A DNA stretch of 64,000 bases from positions 1-64,000 of the forward strand of contig NZ_SWCO01000008.1 of assembly GCF_005117025.1 (NCBI RefSeq). The letters are read 5' to 3'. The notes below the pieces were generated by a model. The model was not told the origin of the DNA. It ran no database searches and saw only the letters and a program-made list of their open reading frames with translations. Every line of letters begins with the position of its first letter. The stretch's first letter is position 1. The translations under genes were made by a program, and so were the position numbers. Origin of the DNA: Alteromonas portus (GTDB lineage Bacteria > Pseudomonadota > Gammaproteobacteria > Enterobacterales > Alteromonadaceae). Positions 30,638-39,348 of the stretch are shown one piece after another.

Positions 30638-30907
30638 ATGAGGTTACTATTAAGGCTTGTGAGTATCGCCGTGGCTGCATACGCATGCTACGCGGGCGTT
30701 TCAACAGGTGAGTGGGAAGTATCTATCGCCGTAATTTCATTGTGCGGGTTGGTATTTTTGGTATCACTTATTACCAAAAGTCGCGGAATCAAATCCAATT
30801 CTCATGGTGACGCTAGCGCAGCGATTTACACGCCAAGCATTAGTTCAAGCTCAAGTATTAGCTCTAGCTCATCTTGCAGCGGTGATGGCGGTGGCGGCGA
30901 CTGCTAA
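30638..30907 (+). CDS. small membrane protein with Ser/Gly-rich Cys tail, 89 aa
   Basis: Two hydrophobic helices (about residues 4-20 and 28-45) are followed by a basic turn and a low-complexity tail: a run of serines, then CSGDGGGGDC at the very end. The terminal GGGG flanked by Cys and Asp is unusual; such tails occur in some small bacterial membrane proteins of unknown role. GAAAAGGAGA precedes ATG 30638. The gene is bracketed by GGGGTCAGAGTAC repeats on both sides, so it may have entered the locus with them. Family not recognised. Confidence 0.72.
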   Translation: MRLLLRLVSIAVAAYACYAGVSTGEWEVSIAVISLCGLVFLVSLITKSRGIKSNSHGDASAAIYTPSISSSSSISSSSSCSGDGGGGDC

Positions 30908-30914
30908 AGCTAAC

Positions 30915-31021
30915 GGGGTCAGAGTACTTTTTTCAGTATATAAAGTACTCTGACCCCATATTTTGGATGCTAAACGCTGTAGAAATGTACTCTGACCCCC
31001 AAATTAATGTACTCTGACCCC
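30915..31021. repeat. one direct and three inverted copies of GGGGTCAGAGTAC
   Basis: A direct copy at 30915-30927 faces an inverted copy at 30945-30957, giving a 13-base-arm hairpin with a 17-base AT-rich loop. Further inverted copies lie at 30987-30999 and 31009-31021. The last ends five bases before the yaiI stop. The hairpin could also stop transcription. Such repeats are often linked to REP-associated (Y1) transposases; none is encoded here. Confidence 0.85.
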
Positions 31022-31026
31022 ATAAT

Positions 31027-31485
31027 TTATTTGAGGTTGCGGAGGCCTTGGGTGAGGAGTCGGACTAGTGCGTTGGCAAAGTTTTGTTTGTCGCGCTGGG
31101 AGAAAGCTTTTGGCCCGCCTGTGTGTTCGCCGCTTGAACGCATGGTTTCCATGAAATCTCGCATGCCCAGTATCTGCTTAATAGACGACTTGTCGTATTC
31201 TTCACCACGGTTGTTTAATGCAAGGGCATTTTTTGCCAGTACATCAGCGGCCAATGGAATGTCATTGGTAATGACTAAGTCACCGGCTTCACACTTATCT
31301 ACTATATAGTCGTCAGCAGCATCAAAGCCTGAAGGTACTTGCGTTAAAGTGATGTGTTTGTCTGGCGGAACAGACATGGAATGGTTAGCCACCAAAGACA
31401 AAGGCAGCTTTGTACGTCTAGCTGCCTTAAAAAGAATGTCTTTGATCACTGCAGGGCACGCGTCGGCGTCAACCCATATATGCAT
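31027..31485 (-). CDS. YaiI/YqxD family protein (UPF0178)
   Basis: Conserved cytosolic protein of the DUF188/UPF0178 family with a PIN-like fold, 152 aa. Family hallmarks are [22 protein letters not shown] at the N-terminus, [31 protein letters not shown] (about residues 53-84) with acidic metal-site residues, and the C-terminal [17 protein letters not shown] nuclease activity has been suggested from the fold; the cellular role is not known. Its stop codon abuts the GGGGTCAGAGTAC repeat cluster. Confidence 0.92.
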   Translation of the reverse strand: MHIWVDADACPAVIKDILFKAARRTKLPLSLVANHSMSVPPDKHITLTQVPSGFDAADDYIVDKCEAGDLVITNDIPLAADVLAKNALALNNRGEEYDKSSIKQILGMRDFMETMRSSGEHTGGPKAFSQRDKQNFANALVRLLTQGLRNLK

Positions 31486-31510
31486 GGTCGTATCTCGTAA
31501 TTGAAACTAA

Positions 31511-32272
31511 TTACGCTAGCATACCACCATCTACCACCACTGTCGTGCCCGTGGTGTAGCTTGATGCATCTGATACTAAATACAATACTGTACCCGCCAT
31601 TTCATCCGGGTCTGCTACGCGGCCTAGTGGAATAACTTTAAGGGCGTGTTTCAAGATTTGCTCGTTAGTCGTTAACGCTGAGGCAAATTTAGTGTCAGTC
31701 AAACCTGGCAGCAATGCGTTTACGCGAATGTTTAAGCTACCGCACTCTTTTGCGAACGACTTAGTCATGCTGATAACGGCCGCTTTGGTAATTGAGTAAA
31801 TACCTTGCATGTCGCCCGGCGTTACGCCATTAACGGACGCAGTATTAAGTATGACGCCACCACCCTGCTCTTTCATCATTTTGCCAGCTTCAATTGACAT
31901 GAAGAAATAACCACGAATATTTACGTCTACCGTTTTGTTGTAGGCACCAAGGTCAGTATCTAAAATGTGTCCAAAGTAGGGATTGGCTGCCGCGTTGTTT
32001 ACAAGAATGTCCAGCTTGCCGAAATCGCGCTTAATCACATTAAATGCTTCTGTGATTTGTTCCATTTCACCCACATGACACGCCAGCGCTGTCGCCTTCC
32101 CCCCCGCATCGCGAATTGAAGAGGCTACGGCTTCACAGCCGTCAATTTTGCGGCTTGAAACAATAACGTGGGCGCCATATTGTGCGAGTAGCCGAGCAAT
32201 AGATTCGCCGATACCACGACTAGCACCTGTAACCAGTGCCACTTTTCCTGTTAAATCAAATAGGTTGTTCAT
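31511..32272 (-). CDS. SDR family oxidoreductase
   Basis: Short-chain dehydrogenase/reductase, 253 aa. The NAD(P) site is TGASRGIGESIA near residue 16, NNAA is at about 92, and the catalytic set is S in NTASVNG, Y and K in YSITKAA. C-terminal GGMLA. The preceding residues resemble glucose/ribitol or 3-oxoacyl-ACP-type reductases; the substrate is not readable. It lies downstream of another SDR (150-base gap) and an acyl-CoA dehydrogenase on the same strand, suggesting a shared fatty-acid or acyl-CoA pathway. Confidence 0.9.
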   Translation of the reverse strand: MNNLFDLTGKVALVTGASRGIGESIARLLAQYGAHVIVSSRKIDGCEAVASSIRDAGGKATALACHVGEMEQITEAFNVIKRDFGKLDILVNNAAANPYFGHILDTDLGAYNKTVDVNIRGYFFMSIEAGKMMKEQGGGVILNTASVNGVTPGDMQGIYSITKAAVISMTKSFAKECGSLNIRVNALLPGLTDTKFASALTTNEQILKHALKVIPLGRVADPDEMAGTVLYLVSDASSYTTGTTVVVDGGMLA

Positions 32273-32422
32273 TAAACATTCCTTCTCTTGCTGTCTTTAC
32301 GCAAGCTACGTATCTCTGTGCCTATCTACGGTAGCTGCATTTGTCTTGTAATAAGTCTTTTGAAGGCTTTGGAAATACGATCCCTTAAAAACTCATTGTT
32401 TTATTTTCATCACTCTTGGTGT

Positions 32423-33190
32423 TTATGCCAACATACCGCCGTCTAGCACCACTGATTGCCCCGTCATGAATGACGATTCGTCACTACATAACCAAGCAAT
32501 AGCATTGGCTATCTCTTCGGGTTTACCCAAGCGTTTCATTGGGTTGGCTGCAATTAACCCTTTCTGACCACGTTCGTCTAGTTTAGATAACACCCCTTGA
32601 ACCATAGGCGTGTCAACAAAACTCGGACATACCGCATTAATACGAATGTTCGCCCTTGCGTACTCCACCGCCGCAGATTTAGTTAGCCCAATGACCCCGT
32701 GCTTTGAGGCGCTATAGGCACTTATCATGGGCGCTGAACGCAACCCGGCTACCGAAGCAATGTTGATAATGTGTCCGCCACCTGTTGCAGTCATATGCTT
32801 CAGGGCGTTTTTCATGCAATACCACACACCTGCTAAGTTAACCTGGATGTTTTTCATGAACATAGCGTCATCCACTTCGGTGAGCGGCGCAGGAAAATGA
32901 TCGATACCTGCGTTGTTTATGATCACGTCAATCTTTTCAAGATGTGAAAGCGCCGTGTCGAACATTGCTTTGACCTGAGCAGATTCGGTAACGTCAACAC
33001 TCACTGCATAGGCTTTGCCACCTGCAGCAATTATTTCTTCAGCCAATGCTTTAGCATTATCTTGATGTAAATCAGCAATACCTACTATTGCGCCACGCTG
33101 TGCTAACACGCGAGCCGATGCAGCACCGATACCTGACCCACCGCCAGTGATAAGAATATGTTTGCCTTCAACATTTGCAGCTACATTCAT
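32423..33190 (-). CDS. SDR family oxidoreductase (3-hydroxyacyl type)
   Basis: Second SDR enzyme, 255 aa. Cofactor motif TGGGSGIGAASA at about residue 15, with ADLHQDN at the end of strand 2, where the Asp favours NAD(H). NNAG at about 92; Ser in NIASVAG and YSASKHG carry the catalytic triad. Spelling is close to 3-hydroxybutyrate and 3-hydroxyacyl-CoA dehydrogenases. It sits 79 bases downstream of the acyl-CoA dehydrogenase, so it may oxidise the hydroxyacyl product of that pathway. This is an inference from context. Confidence 0.9.
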   Translation of the reverse strand: MNVAANVEGKHILITGGGSGIGAASARVLAQRGAIVGIADLHQDNAKALAEEIIAAGGKAYAVSVDVTESAQVKAMFDTALSHLEKIDVIINNAGIDHFPAPLTEVDDAMFMKNIQVNLAGVWYCMKNALKHMTATGGGHIINIASVAGLRSAPMISAYSASKHGVIGLTKSAAVEYARANIRINAVCPSFVDTPMVQGVLSKLDERGQKGLIAANPMKRLGKPEEIANAIAWLCSDESSFMTGQSVVLDGGMLA

Positions 33191-33269
33191 TAGCCGTACT
33201 CCAGTTTAATTTTTGTGCGCTGCACTTTTCTTTTAAGTGTCCTAATGCGCAAATGGGAATATCAAAAAG

Positions 33270-35072
33270 TTAGAAGTAGCTTGCTTTTACATTATTGCAA
33301 GATGCTTCACGTGACGTCAGAACTTCAATATCGCGACTGACTAGCGGCAATTCCCAATTTAGGAAATATTCTGCTGCCGCCAGTTTTCCTTCATAGAAAT
33401 CAACATCCTGTTCGCCAGCACCGTTATTTAACGCTTGTTCGGCAACATTCGCTTGGCGCAGCCAAATCCAGCTCACTACACAGCTTGAAAAAATGTTTAG
33501 AAAGCAGCTCGCGTTCGTTAGCAACACTGACTGTTTGTCAGAGCGTAGGTCTGCTGCTGCTTGTTGTATAAGTGCGCCAAGCTGATCTAAATACGGTTTT
33601 AGTTTTGCTGCCAGCGCTTGTGCTCTGGGCGTTTCTGCGCGTTTCATATCGCTTGTTACTCGCGCTAGCAAAACTTGCAAACCTTTACCTTCATGCTGCC
33701 ACAACTTTCTGCCTAGCAGGTCTAACGCCTGGATACCATTCGTGCCTTCGTGTATTGGGTTTAAGCGGTTATCTCGCCAGCACTGCTCAACTGGGTATTC
33801 TCGGGTGTAGCCCGCTCCACCTAAAATTTGAATAGCTAAATCGTTGGCTTTAGGGCCGAACTCAGACGGCCACGCCTTAAATACAGGTGTTAATAAATCC
33901 AGAAGCTGGGAAAGCTCGGTGCGCCTTTCACTGTCCGCTTCCGTTTCCATCTCATCGATGAGCATACTGCCGTATAAGCAAAGAGACATACCGCCTTCAC
34001 AATACGCTTTTTGCGCTAGCAACATACGTCGCACGTCACCGTGATTGATAATGGGTGTTGGGTCGTCTTCGGGGGCTAAATTAGGGGCGGCGCGACCTTG
34101 GGTACGATCTTTTGCATACTCTAATGAGTAACGGTACCCACGATACCCTATCATGGCAGCGCCATATCCCACACCAATGCGGGCTTCATTCATCATCATG
34201 AACATATAACGCAGTCCTTGATGTGGTTCGCCTATAAGGTAGCCGTGGCAATCGCCATTTTCGCCAAAGGTAAGCGCCGTTGAAGTGGTACCTCTATAGC
34301 CCATTTTATGAATAAGACCTGCAAGAGTGACATCATTTCGCACATCAGGGTTGCCGTCGCTGTTTAAGCGATATTTAGGCACGGCAAATAATGAAATGCC
34401 TTTCACACCAGCTGGGCCACCTGGAATTTTCGCCAACACCAAATGTACAATGTTGTCGGAAAGCTCATGCTCACCACCTGAAATATAAATCTTGCTGCCT
34501 TTGATCCGGTACGTACCGTCATCTTGCGGTCTTGCTAACGTACGAATATCAGCAAGTGACGAACCGGCATGTGGTTCGGTAAGTGCCATCGTTCCCGTGA
34601 AGTCACCTGCTAGCATTTTTGATAGAAACGCGCTTTTGATATCGTCTGAGGCAAAATGCTTTATAACGTTGGCAGCAGCGGCTGTTAAAAATGGATACGC
34701 GGTAGAAGATGGGTTTGCTGCCAAAAAATAGCCCGCACAAGCATTCATCACAGTAACAGGAAGCTGCATGCCGCCATCTTCAAAATCGAAGTGACCCGCA
34801 ATAAAGCCTGATTCCCTGTACGTATCGAAAGCGACTTTCACTTCGTCAATCATTGATACTTTAGTGCCATCAAATGTGGGCTCATTTTTATCAGCAACTG
34901 CGTTATGAGGCAGAAATAACTCTTCCGCCATTTTCTCAGCCATATCAATGACAGCATTGAAGGTTTCAACATTGTGTTCTTCAAAGCGTGATTTTTCGCA
35001 CAGTGCTGCCGTGTTTAATACCTCGTACAGCTGAAACTGCATTTCTCGGCGTGGTATAAGTTGGTCGGCCAT
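33270..35072 (-). CDS. acyl-CoA dehydrogenase, DmdC-like
   Basis: FAD-dependent acyl-CoA dehydrogenase, 600 aa, the long form with an extra C-terminal domain found in DmdC (3-methylmercaptopropionyl-CoA dehydrogenase) and related enzymes. Visible: MALTEPHAGSSLADI (FAD/acyl-binding), KIYISGGEHEL, a middle region with GYRGTTSTALTFGENGDC, and the catalytic Glu in NPIHEGTNGIQALDLLGRK. Whether its substrate is MMPA-CoA, as in DMSP breakdown, or an ordinary fatty acyl-CoA is not shown; no other dmd gene is here. First gene of the unit, divergent from the AraC-type regulator. Confidence 0.9.
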   Translation of the reverse strand: MADQLIPRREMQFQLYEVLNTAALCEKSRFEEHNVETFNAVIDMAEKMAEELFLPHNAVADKNEPTFDGTKVSMIDEVKVAFDTYRESGFIAGHFDFEDGGMQLPVTVMNACAGYFLAANPSSTAYPFLTAAAANVIKHFASDDIKSAFLSKMLAGDFTGTMALTEPHAGSSLADIRTLARPQDDGTYRIKGSKIYISGGEHELSDNIVHLVLAKIPGGPAGVKGISLFAVPKYRLNSDGNPDVRNDVTLAGLIHKMGYRGTTSTALTFGENGDCHGYLIGEPHQGLRYMFMMMNEARIGVGYGAAMIGYRGYRYSLEYAKDRTQGRAAPNLAPEDDPTPIINHGDVRRMLLAQKAYCEGGMSLCLYGSMLIDEMETEADSERRTELSQLLDLLTPVFKAWPSEFGPKANDLAIQILGGAGYTREYPVEQCWRDNRLNPIHEGTNGIQALDLLGRKLWQHEGKGLQVLLARVTSDMKRAETPRAQALAAKLKPYLDQLGALIQQAAADLRSDKQSVLLTNASCFLNIFSSCVVSWIWLRQANVAEQALNNGAGEQDVDFYEGKLAAAEYFLNWELPLVSRDIEVLTSREASCNNVKASYF

Positions 35073-35105
35073 AGTGTTCTATCCTCTACGAACAATTGTT
35101 AACGC

Positions 35106-35157
35106 ATTGTGTCATATTCGTTATCGTGTCATTATTGTCATTTATGACACAATAATG
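35106..35157. promoter_or_regulatory. repeated GTGTCAT half-sites, candidate operator
   Basis: ATTGTGTCAT at 35106-35115 has its perfect reverse complement ATGACACAAT at 35144-35153, with a third half-site CGTGTCAT at 35125-35132. A nested pair CATTATTGT/ACAATAATG lies at 35130-35138 and 35149-35157. It sits between the divergent acyl-CoA dehydrogenase and AraC-type genes, a natural place for that regulator to bind. Confidence 0.6.
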
Positions 35158-35214
35158 GCCAATCCCGCCAACAATCACTGTGATTTATTTGCTTTTATAA
35201 ATTGAATTATTTTT

Positions 35215-36204
35215 ATGAATAACACCAAGTTTACGGTTACTGTTTTAGGGTTTAATCAAGCTTTAGCCTCTGCCATCACTGGGGCACTTGACGTATTTGC
35301 TTTCGCGGGAATAAGTTGGCAACGTATTCACGACTTACCTACTAGTCCACAGTTTAAAGTGCAACTCGCGAGTCATCACGGCCAATCCATACTCTGTTCT
35401 AATCAAGTCTTGCTGCAACCGAATATTGCTATTGAAGACGTCCCTCACACCGACGTGTTGCTGATACCAACAATTGGCGGCGATATTGATGAAGTCCTGA
35501 ATGATACGCAGCCATTACTGGTTCATATAAAGCGTTTAAGGAAAATGGGCGCTGATATCGCAGCCAACTGCACGGGAAATTTCTTATTGGCTCTGACAGG
35601 GTTACTTAACGATAGGACAGCCACTACTCATTGGGGGTATGCAGATAAGTTTAAAGCTATGTTCCCGAGTGTAAATCTGCAGCCAGAGAAAATGGTTACG
35701 GAAGACGATACGGTCTTCTGTGCAGGTGGCGGTATGGCGTGGATTGACTTGTCGATCTTATTGATTGAGCGCTACTGCGGCCACCAAATAGCGAGCGATA
35801 CGGCAAAGTCACATGTATTGGACGTTTCTAGAACAAGCCAGACGGTTTATGCGAGCAGTCGTCATCGTCAGTTTCACTCAGACAAAGATATTAAAGCGGT
35901 CCAGTCTTTTCTAGAAAGAAATCTACAAAGCAAGTGTACGCTTCATGATCTAGCAATGCGACACAACATGACAGAACGTACGCTAATACGACGATTTAAG
36001 AATGCGTGCGACACCACGCCTGGACAGTATTTACAATCACTGCGTATTGAGCACGCCCGAAAACTTTTGGAAACTTCCAGTGTGCCCCTTGAGCGCTTGA
36101 TTGGCGCTGTAGGCTACGAAGACCTAAGCTCTTTTACTCGGCTGTTCAAAAAAACAACGGGATTATCACCTTCTCAATACCGAACAAAATTCAAACGAAA
36201 CTAA
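35215..36204 (+). CDS. AraC-family regulator with DJ-1/PfpI domain
   Basis: Transcriptional regulator of the GlxA/FtrA type, 329 aa. The N-terminal two-thirds is a class I glutamine-amidotransferase-like (DJ-1/PfpI) sensor domain containing ADIAANCTGNFLLALTGLLNDRTATTHW, where the Cys lies at the nucleophile-elbow position. The C-terminal 100 residues hold two helix-turn-helix units: LHDLAMRHNMTERTLIRRFKNA, and IGAVGYEDLSSFTRLFKKTTGLSPSQYR, the AraC signature. It is divergent from the acyl-CoA dehydrogenase/SDR genes and most likely controls them through the half-sites at 35106-35157. Confidence 0.9.
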   Translation: MNNTKFTVTVLGFNQALASAITGALDVFAFAGISWQRIHDLPTSPQFKVQLASHHGQSILCSNQVLLQPNIAIEDVPHTDVLLIPTIGGDIDEVLNDTQPLLVHIKRLRKMGADIAANCTGNFLLALTGLLNDRTATTHWGYADKFKAMFPSVNLQPEKMVTEDDTVFCAGGGMAWIDLSILLIERYCGHQIASDTAKSHVLDVSRTSQTVYASSRHRQFHSDKDIKAVQSFLERNLQSKCTLHDLAMRHNMTERTLIRRFKNACDTTPGQYLQSLRIEHARKLLETSSVPLERLIGAVGYEDLSSFTRLFKKTTGLSPSQYRTKFKRN

Positions 36205-36467
36205 TGCTTTTTTGACCACGTGCAATTTCGAGCGCACCAAAAAATATCTTTTATACAAACAACTTGTTCTACGCTTGTGCACAAAGGCCTCTCCAACATA
36301 TTCATTCTAACTAATATGGTGCATTTGCGGTGAAACTCGCCTTGTTTTGCACAAATATGAAGTTTTTATTTAAAAGTTTGTGTAAAATGCAGCGCCAAGC
36401 ATAGATTGTTAATTTTTGTGCTAAAAACACTACAAAAGTATAAATTTATAATCATCTTGGTGGAAAC

Positions 36468-38744
36468 ATGAGAACACACAAAATCGCCACACTAGCACTA
36501 GCTGTTAGTGCTGCGTTCAGCTCTTCAGTTCTTGCACAAGAGGCCGCAACGACAGAAAAAAAAGAAGCCTCACTTGAACAAATTACCGTAACTGCTCAAA
36601 AGCGTACCCAGTCTATTCAGGAAGTACCTATTTCTGTTGCGACACTCAGCGGTGAAAAATTCGAAAGCCTATTCTCTGGCGGTGAAGATATCCTTGCTTT
36701 AGCTGTTCGAGTACCAGGTCTTTACGCCGAATCATCAAACGGTCGTGTTGCACCGCGTTTTTACATCCGCGGTTTAGGTAACACTGACTTCGACCTTGCG
36801 GCATCTCAGCCTGTTTCTATTATCATGGACGAAGTGGTAATGGAGAATGTGGTATTAAAAAGCTTCCCTCTTTTTGACGTTCAACAAGTAGAAGTACTAC
36901 GTGGCCCACAGGGTACACTATTTGGTCGTAACACCACCGCTGGTATCATCAAATTTGATACAGTAAAACCAACTCAAGATGTTGAAGGTTACGCGAAAGC
37001 TGGTTTCGGTTCATACGGTACAATGAACTTTGAAGGCGCAATTAGCGGCGGTCTTACTGACGAGCTTTCTGCGCGTTTGTCATTGTTGTCGCAAGAACGC
37101 GATGACTATATCGACAATGCCTTCACAGGCGAAAACGATGCAATTGGTGGCTACGACGAAAAAGCTTATCGTTTACAGCTTCTTTGGGAACCATCAGCTG
37201 ACTTCTCTGCATTACTAAACGTGCATGGCCGTGAGCTTGAAGGCACGGCATCTATTTTCCGTGCCAATGTATTTACCAAAGGTAGTAACGAGCTAAACGC
37301 TAACTATGATCGCGAAACCGTATACTACGATGGCGACCTACAGGGCGACGGCATCGACAATAACCCACAAGAGTACGATGGTTTTGGTGCTTCACTAAAA
37401 CTAGAATACGATATGGATGAGGTTACATTCACGTCAATCTCAGCTATTGAGACCGCTGATGGGTCAAGCCTAGGTGATGTTGATGGTGGCTTTAATCTAG
37501 CCGACGGCACATCGGGCCCTGGATTCATTCCTTTTTCAGCAGTAACGCAAGATAACCTAGACGATCTAGAACAATACACGCAAGAGTTTAGATTTGCTAG
37601 CAACACTACTGATGCCTTGAACTGGCAGCTAGGTGCTTTCTACTACGATGCTTCGTTCAACGTTACCAGTATTGATGGTTTCTTTGGTGCAACCACAGTA
37701 TTCCATGAAAACCAAACATGGGCGGTATTTGGTCAAACGTCTTATCAAGTTAATGAAAAGCTAAATGTAACCGGTGGTATTCGTTATACCCACGACTCTA
37801 AGAGCCTAGTGGTTGGCGATCAAAACGTTGACGGCTTTGCCTTGGTTATTGGCGCAGCTGAGATACAAGACTATGACGATATTGATGTAGATGATGGTCA
37901 AACTAGCTTTGAATTAAGCGCAAACTATCGCGTTACTGATGATATGTCTGTTTTTGCTCGCTATGCTAACGGCTTCCGTGCTCAAACAATTCAAGGACGT
38001 GACGTTGCATTTGAAGGCTCGCCTTCCGTTGCTGACGCTGAAACCATCAACTCTTTTGAACTTGGTATTAAGTCTGACTTATTTGATGACTCATTGCGTC
38101 TAAACGCTGCTGCATTCTACTATACCGTTGATGACATGCAGTTCTCAGCTATTGGTGGTGGCAACAACTTTACTGCGCTTGTAAACGCAGACAAAGGTGA
38201 AGCGTACGGTTTTGAAGTAGACGCACAATGGCTAGCTACTGATGAACTTACGTTTACAGCAGGTTACAGCTACAACCATACTGAAATCAAAGATGATTCA
38301 TTAACTGTTTCTCCATGTGGAACAAGCGCTGCTGATGGATTTACCGGTAACTGTACAGTAACAGACCCTCGTCCAGATGGCTTTGCTGCCTCTATCGACG
38401 GCAACCCGTTCCCGCAGGCGCCTGAGTCAATCTTCAACTTCACAGCCCGTTACACCATCCCTATGGGTGACGACGGTGAGTTCTTCGTATTTACTGATTG
38501 GGCGTTCCAAGGTGAAACAAACATCTTCTTATACGAAGCGGTTGAGTTCACTACTGACGACAATTTCGAAGGCGGCCTACGCATTGGTTACGAAAACTTC
38601 GCGCACAACTACACTGTAGCGCTATTTGGTCGTAACATTACCGACGAAGACAATGTTAAGGGTGCAATCGACTTTAACAACCTGACTGGTATCGTAAACG
38701 AGCCGCGCGTTTGGGGTGTTGAGTTTAAGTACACTTACTATTAA
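36468..38744 (+). CDS. TonB-dependent outer-membrane receptor
   Basis: Outer-membrane beta-barrel importer, 758 aa, energised by TonB. The signal peptide MRTHKIATLALAVSAAFSSS ends at VLAQE, and a TonB-box-like stretch LEQITVTAQKR (residues about 36-46) follows. The plug domain includes FYIRGLGNTDFDL and VQQVEVLRGPQGTLFGRNTTAGIIKF (about residues 137-163). The barrel ends in aromatic residues, KYTYY. Members of this subgroup (cirA/iron-like by annotation habit) import varied ligands, and none can be assigned. A position just after the AraC-type gene may be chance. The ribosome site GGTGG precedes ATG 36468. Confidence 0.93.
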   Translation: MRTHKIATLALAVSAAFSSSVLAQEAATTEKKEASLEQITVTAQKRTQSIQEVPISVATLSGEKFESLFSGGEDILALAVRVPGLYAESSNGRVAPRFYIRGLGNTDFDLAASQPVSIIMDEVVMENVVLKSFPLFDVQQVEVLRGPQGTLFGRNTTAGIIKFDTVKPTQDVEGYAKAGFGSYGTMNFEGAISGGLTDELSARLSLLSQERDDYIDNAFTGENDAIGGYDEKAYRLQLLWEPSADFSALLNVHGRELEGTASIFRANVFTKGSNELNANYDRETVYYDGDLQGDGIDNNPQEYDGFGASLKLEYDMDEVTFTSISAIETADGSSLGDVDGGFNLADGTSGPGFIPFSAVTQDNLDDLEQYTQEFRFASNTTDALNWQLGAFYYDASFNVTSIDGFFGATTVFHENQTWAVFGQTSYQVNEKLNVTGGIRYTHDSKSLVVGDQNVDGFALVIGAAEIQDYDDIDVDDGQTSFELSANYRVTDDMSVFARYANGFRAQTIQGRDVAFEGSPSVADAETINSFELGIKSDLFDDSLRLNAAAFYYTVDDMQFSAIGGGNNFTALVNADKGEAYGFEVDAQWLATDELTFTAGYSYNHTEIKDDSLTVSPCGTSAADGFTGNCTVTDPRPDGFAASIDGNPFPQAPESIFNFTARYTIPMGDDGEFFVFTDWAFQGETNIFLYEAVEFTTDDNFEGGLRIGYENFAHNYTVALFGRNITDEDNVKGAIDFNNLTGIVNEPRVWGVEFKYTYY

Positions 38745-38797
38745 GCGTCGATAGGTAGGGCTTTTCATTCATAGAACCTACCTATTCACCTTGTTAA

Positions 38798-38832
38798 AGA
38801 GCGGTTGCGTTGAAAAACGTTACCGCTTTTTT
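38798..38832 (+). terminator. TonB-receptor terminator
   Basis: AAGAGCGGT ... ACCGCTTTTTTT, an imperfect stem with inner GTT/AAC pairs and a seven-T tract, about 55 bases after the receptor stop. Confidence 0.8.
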
Positions 38833-38840
38833 TATCCCAT

Positions 38841-39197
38841 CTACGCCGCCAAGTGAATATCAGAACTAGGCGTTTGCACTAGCTGCTGTAACTTTCTGCA
38901 CACCTGTACCCAACGCGCGACCTTTTGATAATAAACCTGCTCTATAAGCTGGCCTTTTTCGTTAAACAAAAAGCTCGCTAACTTCCCTTTATTACCCGGC
39001 ATATAAAAGTGATGTACCGTGAATTGATGAGATAAAGGGGCATACGCCACTTTTTGATACATACAGAAAGGCAACCCGTTTGCGCGCTCATCACCGCCGG
39101 TTAAGCGAGTGCGGCGTTGAAACGTATCTGCACCTAAATCGGCCATAATTCCGTGTTTTGAAATAAGCTGGTCAACCGCTTTAATGCCTGTTTGCAT
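38841..39197 (-). CDS. hypothetical protein, 118 aa
   Basis: Soluble, basic protein without signal or membrane segment. It contains RLTGGDERANGLPFCMYQKVAYAPLSHQFTVHHFYMPG (residues about 31-68) and FNEKGQLIEQVYYQKVARWVQVCRKLQQL. Tyr/His/Gln-rich. I do not recognise the family. The upstream region to the prolyl oligopeptidase terminator is short. It is convergent with the TonB receptor, whose terminator lies 9 bases from its stop. Confidence 0.65.
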   Translation of the reverse strand: MQTGIKAVDQLISKHGIMADLGADTFQRRTRLTGGDERANGLPFCMYQKVAYAPLSHQFTVHHFYMPGNKGKLASFLFNEKGQLIEQVYYQKVARWVQVCRKLQQLVQTPSSDIHLAA

Positions 39198-39301
39198 AAT
39201 ATTCCCCTAAAAGTTACGCTAATCAGCGAACCAATATAAGACTCAAAATAAACCATACTGATATTTATACAGTATATGGTCATTTGTTTAAAATGCAAAC
39301 A

Positions 39302-39330
39302 AAAAAGCCGCTTTTTTAAGCGGCCTTTGT
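39302..39330 (-). terminator. prolyl oligopeptidase terminator
   Basis: Stem GCCGCTT/AAGCGGC with an A-run on the left, reading as a T-tract on the minus strand. It lies 19 bases beyond the prolyl oligopeptidase stop. Confidence 0.82.
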
Positions 39331-39348
39331 TTCAAGTTGAAATTTTAA

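Noticed and set aside
30945..31021. dedicated terminator for yaiI or the small gene
   Set aside because: The hairpin could stop transcription, but the 13-base unit is repeated in both orientations on both sides of the gene, so a repeat family explains it better.
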